Position numbers and translations under genes: made by a program. The notes beneath the pieces are model-generated. The model saw only the letters and a program-made list of their open reading frames with translations, was not told the DNA's origin and searched no databases. Shown here piece by piece: positions 15,001 through 20,787 of a stretch of DNA of 32,543 nt. The number at the start of each line of letters is the position of its first letter. Within the stretch, counting starts at the first letter, position 1. Source of the stretch: Defluviitaleaceae bacterium (GTDB lineage: Bacteria; Bacillota; Clostridia; Lachnospirales; UBA5962); contig WRGD01000137.1 in assembly GCA_009787355.1 (NCBI GenBank), forward strand, positions 1 to 32,543, in the 5' to 3' direction.

Positions 15001-16935
15001 AGAACCATCAGTCATGTTAAATATTGCATTATTTATAACAGCTACACCACCTCCACCTTGATGCTCTGTATTATCTCCACCTGCATTATTTACATTGTTG
15101 TAAATGGTACCACCGTGCATATGAAAATTAGTGTTAGCACCAGCTACAAGTACTCCCATACCTGCACCTGCATGACCACCACCTACACCGTCGAAGTTAC
15201 CGCCGTTTCGACCTGCTCTATGATTTCGTATTATTCCATCGTGCATTGTAAAAGTAGCACCATTGTCTACTCGTACACCACCTCCACCGACATTACTACC
15301 TGTGTTTACATGATTACTTTCTATTATTCCACTAGTCATGGTAAATGTGGAGCCTGCTCCTCTTACAAGCACACCACCACCACCATTGTTGTTTGCATTG
15401 TTGGTTACTCTATTTCCTGCTATTGTTCCACCTGACATAGAAAATGTAGCACCGTTTATAACGGCTACACCACCACCAGAATGTGCAGAAGCATTTGTGT
15501 CTGCAGTTGCAAGGCTTGTAAATCCACTCCATGTTGGCGTTGGAGAACCTATACGACCACCGCTCATATTGAAAAAGGAGTTTTGACCTGCTACATGTAC
15601 ACCACCTGCACGTGCAGTTGCAGCTGCTATTGTATTAACGTTATTTTGTATAGTACCACCGTGCATATTAAACGTTCCGTTTTGTACATCTACTCCTGTT
15701 TGGCTACCACTTATTGTTCCTGTTACAAGATTTACTGTACTACCATTTAATATATTTACACCACGGTTACCATTATTATTAATAGTACCACCGTGCATAT
15801 TAAACGTTCCGTTTTGTACATCTACTCCTGTTTCAGTTCCATTTGATATGGTACCAGCAAGCATATTAAACGTTCCGTTTTGTACATCTACTCCACGTAT
15901 AGCAGTGTTTATAGTACCGCCCTGCATTTGGAAAGTACCACCGTTTTGAATTTGTACACCACGTTGAGTTCTAGTTGCATTTGTATTAGCAGCACCTATA
16001 GTAACATTTGGACCCATTACAAGTGTTGCATTTGAACCTGTTACTGTAAATACAGCTGCATTTGCTGCATTACTTAGCAGTTGATTATTTCCTGTACCTC
16101 TACCACTTACATATACTAGTTCTGTTACTTGCATACCATTCCCTGTACCAAGAGCGTTCGAGTTACTATTTACAACAATATGAATATCGCTAAAAATTCT
16201 GTTTAAATTCCAAGCTAAAGCTCCAGAAACAAGTGCTGTATTAAGGTGAATAGTAATAGGTATATTACTTAATTGATTTCTTAATTCATTTCTAACAACA
16301 TCTTGTTGAGTTCCAGGACCCGGAAAAACGCCACCATTAGCTGAAGTTGTTACATTGTTAAATGGATAGCTATTGTAAGGAGAATTTGCTGGAAAATTAC
16401 TACTTCCAATAACAAAATCGAAACCATTTCCAGTAACTTGCCCATTAAACAAGAAACGTTGAAGTCTGGCAGTAGTAGTAGCTCCATTTACGTTTGCATC
16501 TTGTATAACATAGTGAAACCTACCACCATACCAACCACTAACTGTACGAGTTGGTCCTATATCTGGAATTGTTATAGGAGTGCTAGTCGGTGCTATAGGC
16601 ACAGACGTTGTTACTACAGAAGTTGAAGTTGGCATTATAGGAGTTGACATTGGGGCAATTCCAATACCTTGCTGTGTATAACCACCTTCTTCATTGGTTA
16701 TACTACTACTATCATCATTCGATGAAATATCGTAGTCTTCAAAGTCGTATACAGAATTAGAATCTTCGTCTATACCTTGTATATCGCTTTGTATATAAAT
16801 ATTATTGTTGTTTTGCTCTGCTGCAAAAACAGTAATATCTATACTGCTTGCTACCATAATAATAACAAGTAGCATGCTTATAAATCTTGAAAATTTAGAT
16901 GTGTGACTCTTTTTAGAGTTTTTATAGTGCGTCAT
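5923..16935 (-). CDS. Giant secreted beta-helix / Ig-like repeat surface protein (3,670 aa)
   Basis: A signal peptide (1-39, hydrophobic core FISMLLVIIMVASSIDITVF, cleavage after FAA) is followed by an acidic Ser/Asn stretch and a Pro/Thr/Ser linker (about 90-130). Residues about 300-945 form a right-handed beta-helix of Gly/Asn-rich rungs (GG.I..N, NGTFNM), locally with a clean 22-residue period. From about 1,330 to 3,430 come 17 Ig-like (BIG2-like) repeats, each with a DRFG/DRLG/DQFG-type signature, W(T/S)I, and often VPVGTTF.VRA. A Pro-rich linker (about 3,435-3,492), a strongly acidic helix (to about 3,530), an 18th repeat and an acidic tail end the protein. No LPXTG, S-layer-homology, choline-binding or transmembrane anchor is visible. 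AAGGGAG lies 8 bases before ATG. Adhesin or surface-fibre function is likely by architecture; the ligand is unknown. Codon use looks more G+C-rich than neighbouring genes. Confidence 0.92.
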   Translation of the reverse strand: MTHYKNSKKSHTSKFSRFISMLLVIIMVASSIDITVFAAEQNNNNIYIQSDIQGIDEDSNSVYDFEDYDISSNDDSSSITNEEGGYTQQGIGIAPMSTPIMPTSTSVVTTSVPIAPTSTPITIPDIGPTRTVSGWYGGRFHYVIQDANVNGATTTARLQRFLFNGQVTGNGFDFVIGSSNFPANSPYNSYPFNNVTTSANGGVFPGPGTQQDVVRNELRNQLSNIPITIHLNTALVSGALAWNLNRIFSDIHIVVNSNSNALGTGNGMQVTELVYVSGRGTGNNQLLSNAANAAVFTVTGSNATLVMGPNVTIGAANTNATRTQRGVQIQNGGTFQMQGGTINTAIRGVDVQNGTFNMLAGTISNGTETGVDVQNGTFNMHGGTINNNGNRGVNILNGSTVNLVTGTISGSQTGVDVQNGTFNMHGGTIQNNVNTIAAATARAGGVHVAGQNSFFNMSGGRIGSPTPTWSGFTSLATADTNASAHSGGGVAVINGATFSMSGGTIAGNRVTNNANNNGGGGVLVRGAGSTFTMTSGIIESNHVNTGSNVGGGGVRVDNGATFTMHDGIIRNHRAGRNGGNFDGVGGGHAGAGMGVLVAGANTNFHMHGGTIYNNVNNAGGDNTEHQGGGGVAVINNAIFNMTDGSIERNARPGHVPRWNGAIGTDAGNGTGGGGLFIHNATANLSGNARIARNISARGGGISLEGGTLNISGNVVIEHNVASHPSGDGSFGRSNTGGIFVGSGSTVTMNGGTIRENAAIDAFSHGTGSGIAGGGVRINAGGTFILNDGSITGNVVMNHDGNNHTGANAIMNALNSTQPIVIPAGNNAWNNGPRVGGAIAVLGSGTAANTVATFIMNGGSITNNVAGRGGGIALNSNATVRINGGIISNNEARGTNGFGGGIGIIPDNNMTVPNTNQTGGTENTIRTNFLNVLRDRVFIGSDVILRDNTATATRAGTLVNDQLFWDVGDRGALIGNHLGSYIRVPGQPPVPANGGIWPQILTESGTANQILHPFNNHDIMTIPVTVANGNFPNIHVENHTLGNTGFTTVSRFTTRTPQGQQVTVNPPVPGASYGRYQGTDSIVNGGHNHGNGVRSFLLSGNNRGGAGALTGLVDINPELRFTRANAGNWIDIHWERLPQRVEIDRTHFLANTHVGINPGTTTYLIEPLRTANIEAQAYDMPVGGTEVAAVYRWSIRDEATGNPVTVGGVSVSSSPNRVLTSNEVLTILANAAAGSTFRVRVEVDGIPSINLSNVVDVSNANPNSAVSLGSFVVHNGRLLTPISSAAWVRDIPSMFNWREPTPAEIQNNTLISPTIHYDYVIVQIVAPARPPVSMTISPTTRNMEIESNHTFTIAMADRFGQAVTRPAADITWTIVDASGNPITIAGVTVANGVVTVDRYVPVGTVFGVRASVSGTVPNPIDPPSGTVAYDVSATATVTVIDAPPTPHSIELVNSVTEIEVIPHGTSNVFTARVLDRLGRVIPNAGVTWSIPAGGAAGVTINAGTVTIPANANLIGGTFTVRAAVQGNNAITPAEVAVRIIDIPRTPHNFTLTPTTANIRISANQVFTLVATDRLGRNYTGPITWTIESLANGLQSIANHGITYSGGTVTIPGNPALIGGTFTLRARANNSLAANTSATATNGTTNPTYVRTETYNATVTSAITIEDLPWVPHTVEIINPATVPGSNPVQNQPVISQIPVAGTGDFDAIVFEILGRPMNTTLNPRPALTWTIEGINWSSTAPIVPGGQRAITISNTGVVTVNRYVPVGTTFWVRVAVTSNPAIYDRVQVTVIEPDRSPRTVTITPSTLSTEVYTTHSFTVTAFDQFGLPVAPVPGSDWAWTVSSATYGTLASTTGTAGTATVGTHTNAPVNTNVLTIPNNLTLTGNFNVTATVSGTDATGANTTHTATATVTIIPPNRNAHTVVLTPVNATREIGTSIEYTATVTDRFGHPITAPHTFTWNVTRPTGVNLAFNTATTTAITAAGASTNTIVIPAEANRIGGYTVSVSVVPVTGQTGRPVLNAQGVQTAPTGGIVSDSTGLTVIDALSFPHSIVVRRQGQTPALSFPVTLPTTALDHSMNIYTNETFVATIVDRLGREYTGTSPITWSIQGTTPNGVTLSTTTGNSTVITLPNDQTLAGPPQPRIVLVASTPATAPANSAPGNITTGNITNQVNITPTIPNPIATTVAITGAGTTVTQPATPPNPAITALTVDPMTQTTLNATIFDQINRNMNANPGLNLNLPIRWEIVGTPNLNFTDRTPVQAGHTRPTWDTGNAAAVSIDSDTGVLTVNRHVGANSTIVVRAFVPAGGTQASHAPYIPARIDSVLLTITVREADRTISAVRVSPMPTYPATSVPMDIMSSREFTAIVYDQFGSSMNNVPGLIIDWSTTAPTGIGFVTPVPNPITNANITTRTATGLTTNLVIPNQPANNAFNNGNPFNVTATASIAASPGITASPATGPNAISGSSVVTINPADPSPYSITVTGHLFVAPHANAGQPNPMEVAIDRNLTTDVRDRFNRPLPLQNQPATNPTINWTIQNITPTGTYGITVNSNGTVNIPNNAQNRATLAVTGGTIVVRATVAGTVTQALPYGLFTEVTLVVNATPSDVLHSIAIASAATPPSNIMEIDSTALFNVTMTDRLGRPYTGSTQPTVTVSNITGANNPQASRTATINNQTNVVTVTVNEHVPPSSTFRVNAEVPQANVTNAFVTITIDPTPLPATRIHLTGPAGLTLTPQVIPTIQPLDSITRFTAVVHNRLDASLPHAVVPNTQVRWDIFETYQQHDIRQSSRPASDTSDGRVGIVSIDPITGILTTNRHVGVGSTIAVRGIAYTTGPNPQRIMRPYPNQNEYVQTIILVPVVAPTVRPNELTVTIGSLPTQNRIEQTRSHQFTVTAVDRFGDSHPVTWSITNGTSGQGVTVTNTATVAPVTNPGFVTVPATTPLGTFNVVATATIPANTATGQTDITASNSVVITIPAPTLVTEHVAIRSAVTNVTGRVPVTTDFAITLPLSPRTLNTEVLSSVTLTAGALDQFGDLRIPASANSVIRWRITGTNNTGATISGTGPTATLTVPNNATAGTVTVEAYITLGTGVTATTVTDTITITVIPAVREAITIAILPVTGETTVRHEVDINSPNNESPNTFRAEARDRFGDAVANAAITWTINNNITPNGNITGVGINSSTGTVTVIDDEDLEGNRFNVVATLDNAPQGLDAAQIAARTASTPVTIAVMNRLTIAITSPANLTSLHLGHSVTLNAEIRDRFNTLVTGAGAPTVVWSISSPSTVPTGITIDPSSGLLNFNSTDISLINTTIRVRATVSNDPANFVERDILITDPPRRATTITVDTGGSTNLPFGEMRLVSGTVLDQFGIPLPGNHNIIFSSSNNEGLIVFSGLMFAADNLVGQTFDLIATVTVGTGANATTVTATVPITITAAINIISAPILPIAPEETIPAPAPILPELPTNPDLEVVAPELPEPGLPTSPEPEVVSPVLPDLGSGNEDTLEDEELDDEDDEVIEEIIEIEDLEELEQEIEQAIERIATKLSVSTNFISLEAGSSSFISVSVLDQFGEVLIDNHEFDWFSSDSSLSVFAGMVTAMTDVDEPITVIVTVQLRGTSLQELIHVTITPELLDLLNGLEDDLNELDSENEIYEELEIEIIITPDFEDGNMETPEV
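6160..12960 (-). repeat. Tandem Ig-like repeat array inside the giant gene (about 18 units)
   Basis: The marker motif D[RQ][FL]G or close variants recurs near 12860, 12500, 12220, 11795, 11465, 11095, 10660, 10260, 9830, 9395, 9010, 8690, 8255, 7845, 7495, 7155, 6840 and 6240. Units are therefore about 95-145 residues apart. Three copies are degenerate at the motif: EILGR, DQINR and NRLDA. The units are divergent at DNA level, which argues for an old array rather than recent copying. Confidence 0.85.
14090..16050 (-). repeat. Beta-helix coil region of the giant protein
   Basis: About 30 short Gly/Asn/Thr-rich coils follow the pattern GGG(V/I).(V/I)..GATF.M.GG.I..N. Regular coils of 22 residues are seen near 15660-15900; elsewhere loops of varying size interrupt them. 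This pattern is typical of right-handed parallel beta-helices in pectate-lyase-like and polymorphic adhesin proteins. No pectate lyase catalytic motif was recognised. Confidence 0.8.
15663..15894 (-). repeat. Three identical 34-bp blocks in 66-bp register
   Basis: The same 34 bases occur at 15663-15696, 15795-15828 and 15861-15894, at offsets of 132 and 66 bases. They encode the rung core GVDVQNGTFNM. The rung between the first two is divergent. Identity at DNA level within a diverged coil array points to recent duplication or gene conversion of single 22-codon rungs. Confidence 0.85.
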
Positions 16936-17019
16936 CTTTACACTCCCTTCTTTCTAGGTATATATTATTACTTTTATATTGTATAACATTTTTATAATTT
17001 TGTACATTGTGTTTCTTGC

Positions 17020-17059
17020 ACATCTAAGAAAATTTTTTATTTAAAATTCTCTTAGATGT
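17020..17059. other. Hairpin between vapD and the giant gene
   Basis: ACATCTAAGA (17020-17029) pairs with TCTTAGATGT (17050-17059), with AATTTT/AAAATT continuing inside after one mismatch. It lies just downstream of the minus-strand vapD stop at 17068, where a terminator would be expected, but the T-rich tract is on the plus-strand side (17061 onward). It may still attenuate transcription between vapD and the giant gene, whose ATG is 85 bases further on. No convincing promoter for the giant gene was found in 16951-17019. Confidence 0.45.
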
Positions 17060-17067
17060 CTTATTTT

Positions 17068-17364
17068 TTACTTTGTTTTTTTCTTTTTTACATTCTGTGT
17101 AAAATCTGACCAATCTTCTACTTTGAAAGCTCTTATATCACGAACACTATCTACAAACCAATCTATTTCTTTTAGCCTATCTATAGCTTCGAATACAGAA
17201 ACCATAGTATTATTATTGCTACGGTTTATATAAAGGCTACCCTGTGTCCATTCAAAGCCAAACTCTAGCATTTCACGTTTTATTTCATCGTAGGCACCAT
17301 TATATGGCTCTCCATAAGATTTTTTTAGGTCATCTATTTTTAAGTCGAATGCTATTGCGTACAT
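17068..17364 (-). CDS. vapD: VapD family ribonuclease (virulence-associated protein D)
   Basis: This 98-residue protein has a close VapD pattern: N-terminal [18 protein letters not shown], then [26 protein letters not shown], and C-terminal [21 protein letters not shown]. VapD proteins share the ferredoxin-like fold of Cas2 and act as small RNases, in Haemophilus paired with the antitoxin VapX. The Asp in IAFDL is the expected metal-site residue. The length is the usual family size, and the tail is Lys-rich. AAAAGAGG lies about 5 bases before ATG. No VapX-like partner is visible; instead a BrnT remnant ends 16 bases upstream on the same strand, suggesting a former mixed toxin cluster. Confidence 0.87.
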   Translation of the reverse strand: MYAIAFDLKIDDLKKSYGEPYNGAYDEIKREMLEFGFEWTQGSLYINRSNNNTMVSVFEAIDRLKEIDWFVDSVRDIRAFKVEDWSDFTQNVKKKKTK

Positions 17365-17380
17365 TTAAACCTCTTTTAAA

Positions 17381-17539
17381 TTAATCATGGTTTCTAAACT
17401 TTTCAGCCCAGTCTGCAAGACAGCTTCTCATTATTTTTTCATATAGAACAATTTCTTGTTTAGTTGCTTTTCTAGCAGAAATTATTCTTGTTATATTATC
17501 TCCATTACGGTAACAAAAACATACAATAATTTCAAACCT
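17381..17539 (-). pseudogene. BrnT toxin C-terminal remnant
   Basis: Directly after the flagellin TAG (17542-17540), the same frame continues for 52 codons to a TAA at 17383-17381. It contains ITRIISARKATKQEIVLYEK, the conserved C-terminal signature of BrnT ribonuclease toxins (DUF497), preceded by FEIIVCFCYRNGDN, which fits the last core strands. The N-terminal half, any start codon and the BrnA antitoxin are missing. The break coincides exactly with the flagellin stop codon, so the flagellin 3' end appears to have been joined into a brnT gene. Non-functional by itself unless made as a read-through fusion. Confidence 0.75.
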
Positions 17540-20488
17540 CTACATATCCCAAAGCAAATCTACAACATTATCACTACTAGTATTGCCTTGCAAAAACATA
17601 AGCATAGCCGATTGGCCTAAAACCTCTAGCCTAACATTCTGCATAGCTTTTTCTGCCATATCTGAATGTCTAAGCCTAGATTCCGAAGAAGTTTGTTCCA
17701 TACTAGCACGTATAACCGAGGCTGCGGTATGCATAAGCCTATTTTCTTGTGCTCCTAGGTTTGCACGAGCTCTAGATACCAACGATTCGGCGTGGTCTAA
17801 CCTATTTAAAAAAGAAGACATTAAAATACCATCTCCATCACCCTCGTACAATACCGAACCTGTGGAAGGGTCTATTACTTCACCATATACAATAGCTCTG
17901 TTTAAATCTCTTACAAAATTATTTAAACCAAGAGAACCAAGCGTCATAGACTCAAGTGTCATATTGTGGCGTTGTCCACTATTGGCACCAGATTGTATTT
18001 GTAGTATAGTAGGACTTCGCATACCCTCCAGTGTATCCATATGGATAAAGTGGTTTTGTAATGCGTAATTAATAAAATCTCTTACAGCAAAGTATCCACC
18101 AGTAGTATTATTCGGTGGTCCAGTGTCGAAAAGGCTAGGTATGTTACCCAAAAATATATATTCTCCACTAGAACCGATAAACGGACCTGCATTTTGCCTA
18201 ATCCAATTTGTTACAGCTTCTGCGTTTATTCTTCCAGCATCTACTGGACCGTTTTGGGCACCTGTCATAGATGTAGGAGTATTTACCCAGTTTGATGCAC
18301 CACGAACATCGTGTATGGTAGGTCTTGGAACTCTTTCAAATACAAAAACGGCATTACCAGTTTGACCTGGATTGACTACTTGGGTGTTATTCGCAGTAAG
18401 TAATGAGTTGTTAAGCCAAGTTGTAACTTGTTGTACTGTTTGAAAACTTCCTTGTGGTGGCCACTGTATATTATTTAGATTCATTGTCCAATTTAAATTG
18501 TTTCCTGCACCATTTGCCCATCTATCGTTTAGCCAGTTTGTAACGTATTGTACATTACGGTTGTATATGTGTTCCTGTGCATTTCGTAGGTTTAGGTTTG
18601 GTGTACCAAGAGTACCCATTAAATCGGCATGGTTTGGATTAAAGTTAAATATGTTTTCAAAACTTGGAGCATTTGGCACATTTCCAGGTATCCAATTTTG
18701 CAAACCACCGCCTATAGGGTTTAGTAAAATACCTTGTGGACCACCTCCCGCAGGTGCAATTGGAGGTAATGGGGAATTCCAATTAAAAACCTGATTACTC
18801 AAAATGGAATTTATAGTACCTGGATTAGCGACACTCCACCCAGTTGGTAAATTGGCAGGGTCTACCCCAGAAAGCCAATTCATAAGCCCTTGTCTATTTA
18901 GATTAATAACTCTATTCGGATTATTCATCAAGTCTAAACCACTAGAAACAAATGTGCCATTATTCACCATATTTTGAAAGTTATTACCCGGGTTGTTAAG
19001 ACCTAACGAGTTTAATATAGCACCTCTGTCTGCCGGTGTAGCCCCCCCAAAAAGGTCTAAAAAAGCCTGGGAATTAAGAAAATTATCAAAATTGGTAGCA
19101 TTGAATTGCTGTGAATTAGCTAAACTTCCTATAACATCTCTAAAATTGCTACTTAAAGTAATACCAGAAGGCAAACTATTTGCAGCATTTTGAATCATAT
19201 TGGCAAGTTTTAATCTATTATAGTTATTAAACATGGTATTCGCATTCGTACCACCAGGGCCTGTCGGAATCGTCCAATCCATGGTATAATTGTTAAGCGA
19301 ACCCGTGTTTAAAGAATTAAGAACATCTTGGAAACCATTGTTAAGGTTAAACTCAAACAAACTTCTAAACGTAGCATTATTGTTGTTTAGAAAATTATTT
19401 ACAAGTGTAGGATTGTGCAAATCTTGATTATTTATTATATCTTGCCAATTTGACACCAATCCCCAACCTGTAGGCAATGTTTGAGCTCCAAGCCAACCTA
19501 TAACAGCAGCTCTATTTTGATTATTTGCTAAATCTATCTCCTCTTGCACTACATTCACAAGGTTTGGTATACTAACACTTACATCAACAAGAGCGTTACC
19601 TGGTCTAAAATTATCCCGTGGGCCAGATGCCCAAGTTCCATTATTTGGTGGTAAATTATTTATAAAAAAGTTTTCAAATGTAGAACCATTTATTATAGAA
19701 TTTACATGGTTGTAATTTTGAAGCATGGAATCCGGGATTGCATCTAAAATTGATTGCAAATCAGCAGAATTGTGCAATATCCAATACCCACCACCTGCTG
19801 CATCCATTGCACCCCTTTGGGAATTTAGCCAATTAAGTATTGCATCCCTATTACGCTGTGCTGCCATAGCTGGTGTAACATTGTAATTTTCTATACCCGT
19901 GATATTGTTTTGCACCCAAGCCATATCTATTGGTCTACCACCCGGCACCAAATGGTTTATAAGATTGGTAAGGTCTGTACCATCTGGTCCAGTGTAGCTA
20001 ATTTGCCCAGGTACTCCTGGTACAAAAGTACCCGGTACAAGTCCTGCCGCAATGGCATTCATATCCAGCTTACCCTCTAGTAAGTTTATTCCATTAAAAG
20101 TTGTTCTTTGTACTATTTCTGTAATAGCGCCTAATGCTTGTTCTATTTCTGTTGCAATAGTTTGCCTATCTGTAACTGTGTACACATCGTTTGCAATTTG
20201 TACATTTAATTCTCTTACCCGAGATATTACAGCAGATATTTCTTGCATAGCGCCTTCGGCTGTCTGAATTAAGCTAATGCCATCGTTTATGTTTCTAGTA
20301 GCTTGGTCCAAACCTCTTATTTGCTGCCTCATCCTTTCACTTACAGAAAGCCCAGCTGCGTCGTCGGCTGCACTATTTATTCGCATACCTGTACTCAGCT
20401 GGTTTCTGATATTATGTTGAGTTCTTTCTATACCTAGTATATTTCTATGAGTATTCATAGACATAAGATTAGTACGTATAGACTGCAT
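17540..20488 (-). CDS. fliC: Giant flagellin with repetitive central domain (982 aa)
   Basis: This is the filament subunit of the flagellum, secreted by the flagellar type III apparatus and so without a signal peptide. Residues 1-140 are a canonical D0/D1 N-terminus: IRTNLMSMNTHRNILG, GMRINSAADDAAGLSVSERM, then NINDGISLIQTAEGAMQEI. The last about 100 residues are the matching C-terminus (LGAQENRLMHTAASVIRASM through LGQSAMLMFLQGN). Between them lie about 740 residues, against under 200 in a typical clostridial flagellin, built from degenerate repeats of about 60-75 residues. No HExxH protease motif of flagellinolysins was found. AAAGGAGG lies 5 bases before ATG. I found no sigma-D type promoter. 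The gene is immediately followed in frame by a BrnT remnant. Confidence 0.93.
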   Translation of the reverse strand: MQSIRTNLMSMNTHRNILGIERTQHNIRNQLSTGMRINSAADDAAGLSVSERMRQQIRGLDQATRNINDGISLIQTAEGAMQEISAVISRVRELNVQIANDVYTVTDRQTIATEIEQALGAITEIVQRTTFNGINLLEGKLDMNAIAAGLVPGTFVPGVPGQISYTGPDGTDLTNLINHLVPGGRPIDMAWVQNNITGIENYNVTPAMAAQRNRDAILNWLNSQRGAMDAAGGGYWILHNSADLQSILDAIPDSMLQNYNHVNSIINGSTFENFFINNLPPNNGTWASGPRDNFRPGNALVDVSVSIPNLVNVVQEEIDLANNQNRAAVIGWLGAQTLPTGWGLVSNWQDIINNQDLHNPTLVNNFLNNNNATFRSLFEFNLNNGFQDVLNSLNTGSLNNYTMDWTIPTGPGGTNANTMFNNYNRLKLANMIQNAANSLPSGITLSSNFRDVIGSLANSQQFNATNFDNFLNSQAFLDLFGGATPADRGAILNSLGLNNPGNNFQNMVNNGTFVSSGLDLMNNPNRVINLNRQGLMNWLSGVDPANLPTGWSVANPGTINSILSNQVFNWNSPLPPIAPAGGGPQGILLNPIGGGLQNWIPGNVPNAPSFENIFNFNPNHADLMGTLGTPNLNLRNAQEHIYNRNVQYVTNWLNDRWANGAGNNLNWTMNLNNIQWPPQGSFQTVQQVTTWLNNSLLTANNTQVVNPGQTGNAVFVFERVPRPTIHDVRGASNWVNTPTSMTGAQNGPVDAGRINAEAVTNWIRQNAGPFIGSSGEYIFLGNIPSLFDTGPPNNTTGGYFAVRDFINYALQNHFIHMDTLEGMRSPTILQIQSGANSGQRHNMTLESMTLGSLGLNNFVRDLNRAIVYGEVIDPSTGSVLYEGDGDGILMSSFLNRLDHAESLVSRARANLGAQENRLMHTAASVIRASMEQTSSESRLRHSDMAEKAMQNVRLEVLGQSAMLMFLQGNTSSDNVVDLLWDM
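18395..19855 (-). repeat. Degenerate Asn/Leu-rich repeat array in the flagellin centre
   Basis: The unit begins NR.A(I/V)..WL (seen as NRDAILNWLN, NRAAVIGWLG, NRQGLMNWLS, NVQYVTNWLN). It continues through LP(T/S)G(W/I) and a 'DI/DVI' helix to a (V/D)NFLN..F..LF or SFENIFNFN element. At least five copies can be traced. They are protein-level repeats, diverged at the DNA level. Confidence 0.65.
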
Positions 20489-20787
20489 ATGTTCCTCCTT
20501 TCAAGATTTCCACCTTACAAAAACAAATTTATAATTATAGTATACGTAGTTTGTACATAATACTACTTACATACTACATATTATAAGTGTATCAATTATA
20601 CATAATTAACTATAGGAGTATGTATAATTATATTCTTTCAAATTAATATCGAAAATTTTCAATAAAATATTAACTGTTTAATTGAAGATTTGCTCAAAAA
20701 AATAAAACCATCAAAAAAAATTTTAATGGTTTTACTTATACTTCGTTTGTGTTTGTATTTATATTTTTATTTATAATAGATGATTTT
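20489..20787. other. Intergenic region between flagellin and spo0A with an 11-bp inverted repeat
   Basis: AATTATACATA (20594-20604) and TATGTATAATT (20619-20629) form a perfect 11-bp inverted repeat with a 14-base loop, about 105 bases upstream of the flagellin ATG. GTAGT/ACTAC (20546-20550 and 20562-20566) is a second, smaller one near a TATAAT on the minus strand (20539-20534). These may be flagellin operator or leader elements. No gene is present. The spo0A terminator occupies 20696-20733. Confidence 0.35.
20696..20733 (-). terminator. Intrinsic terminator of spo0A (minus strand)
   Basis: On the minus strand AAAACCAT (20733-20726) pairs with ATGGTTTT (20711-20704). After one mismatch the stem continues with four A/T pairs. 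ATTTTTTT follows. It lies 55 bases after the spo0A stop at 20788 and correctly oriented for it. Confidence 0.75.

Noticed and set aside
15663-15894. Regularly spaced identical blocks resembling a CRISPR array
   Set aside because: The blocks are in frame, encode beta-helix rungs, are spaced by a multiple of 22 codons and have no cas genes nearby; vapD is only a distant fold relative of Cas2.
6305-16626. Many plus-strand open frames antisense to the giant gene, some of 100-290 codons
   Set aside because: They are shadows of the long minus-strand gene. Their products are low-complexity Val/Ile/Pro or Tyr/Cys/Ser strings, have no ribosome sites and match no family.
17583-20267. Plus-strand open frames opposite the flagellin
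   Set aside because: No domain, no ribosome site; they mirror the Asn/Leu-rich flagellin codons.
17540-20488. Flagellinolysin-type protease domain in the flagellin insert
   Set aside because: No HExxH zinc motif anywhere in the central region.
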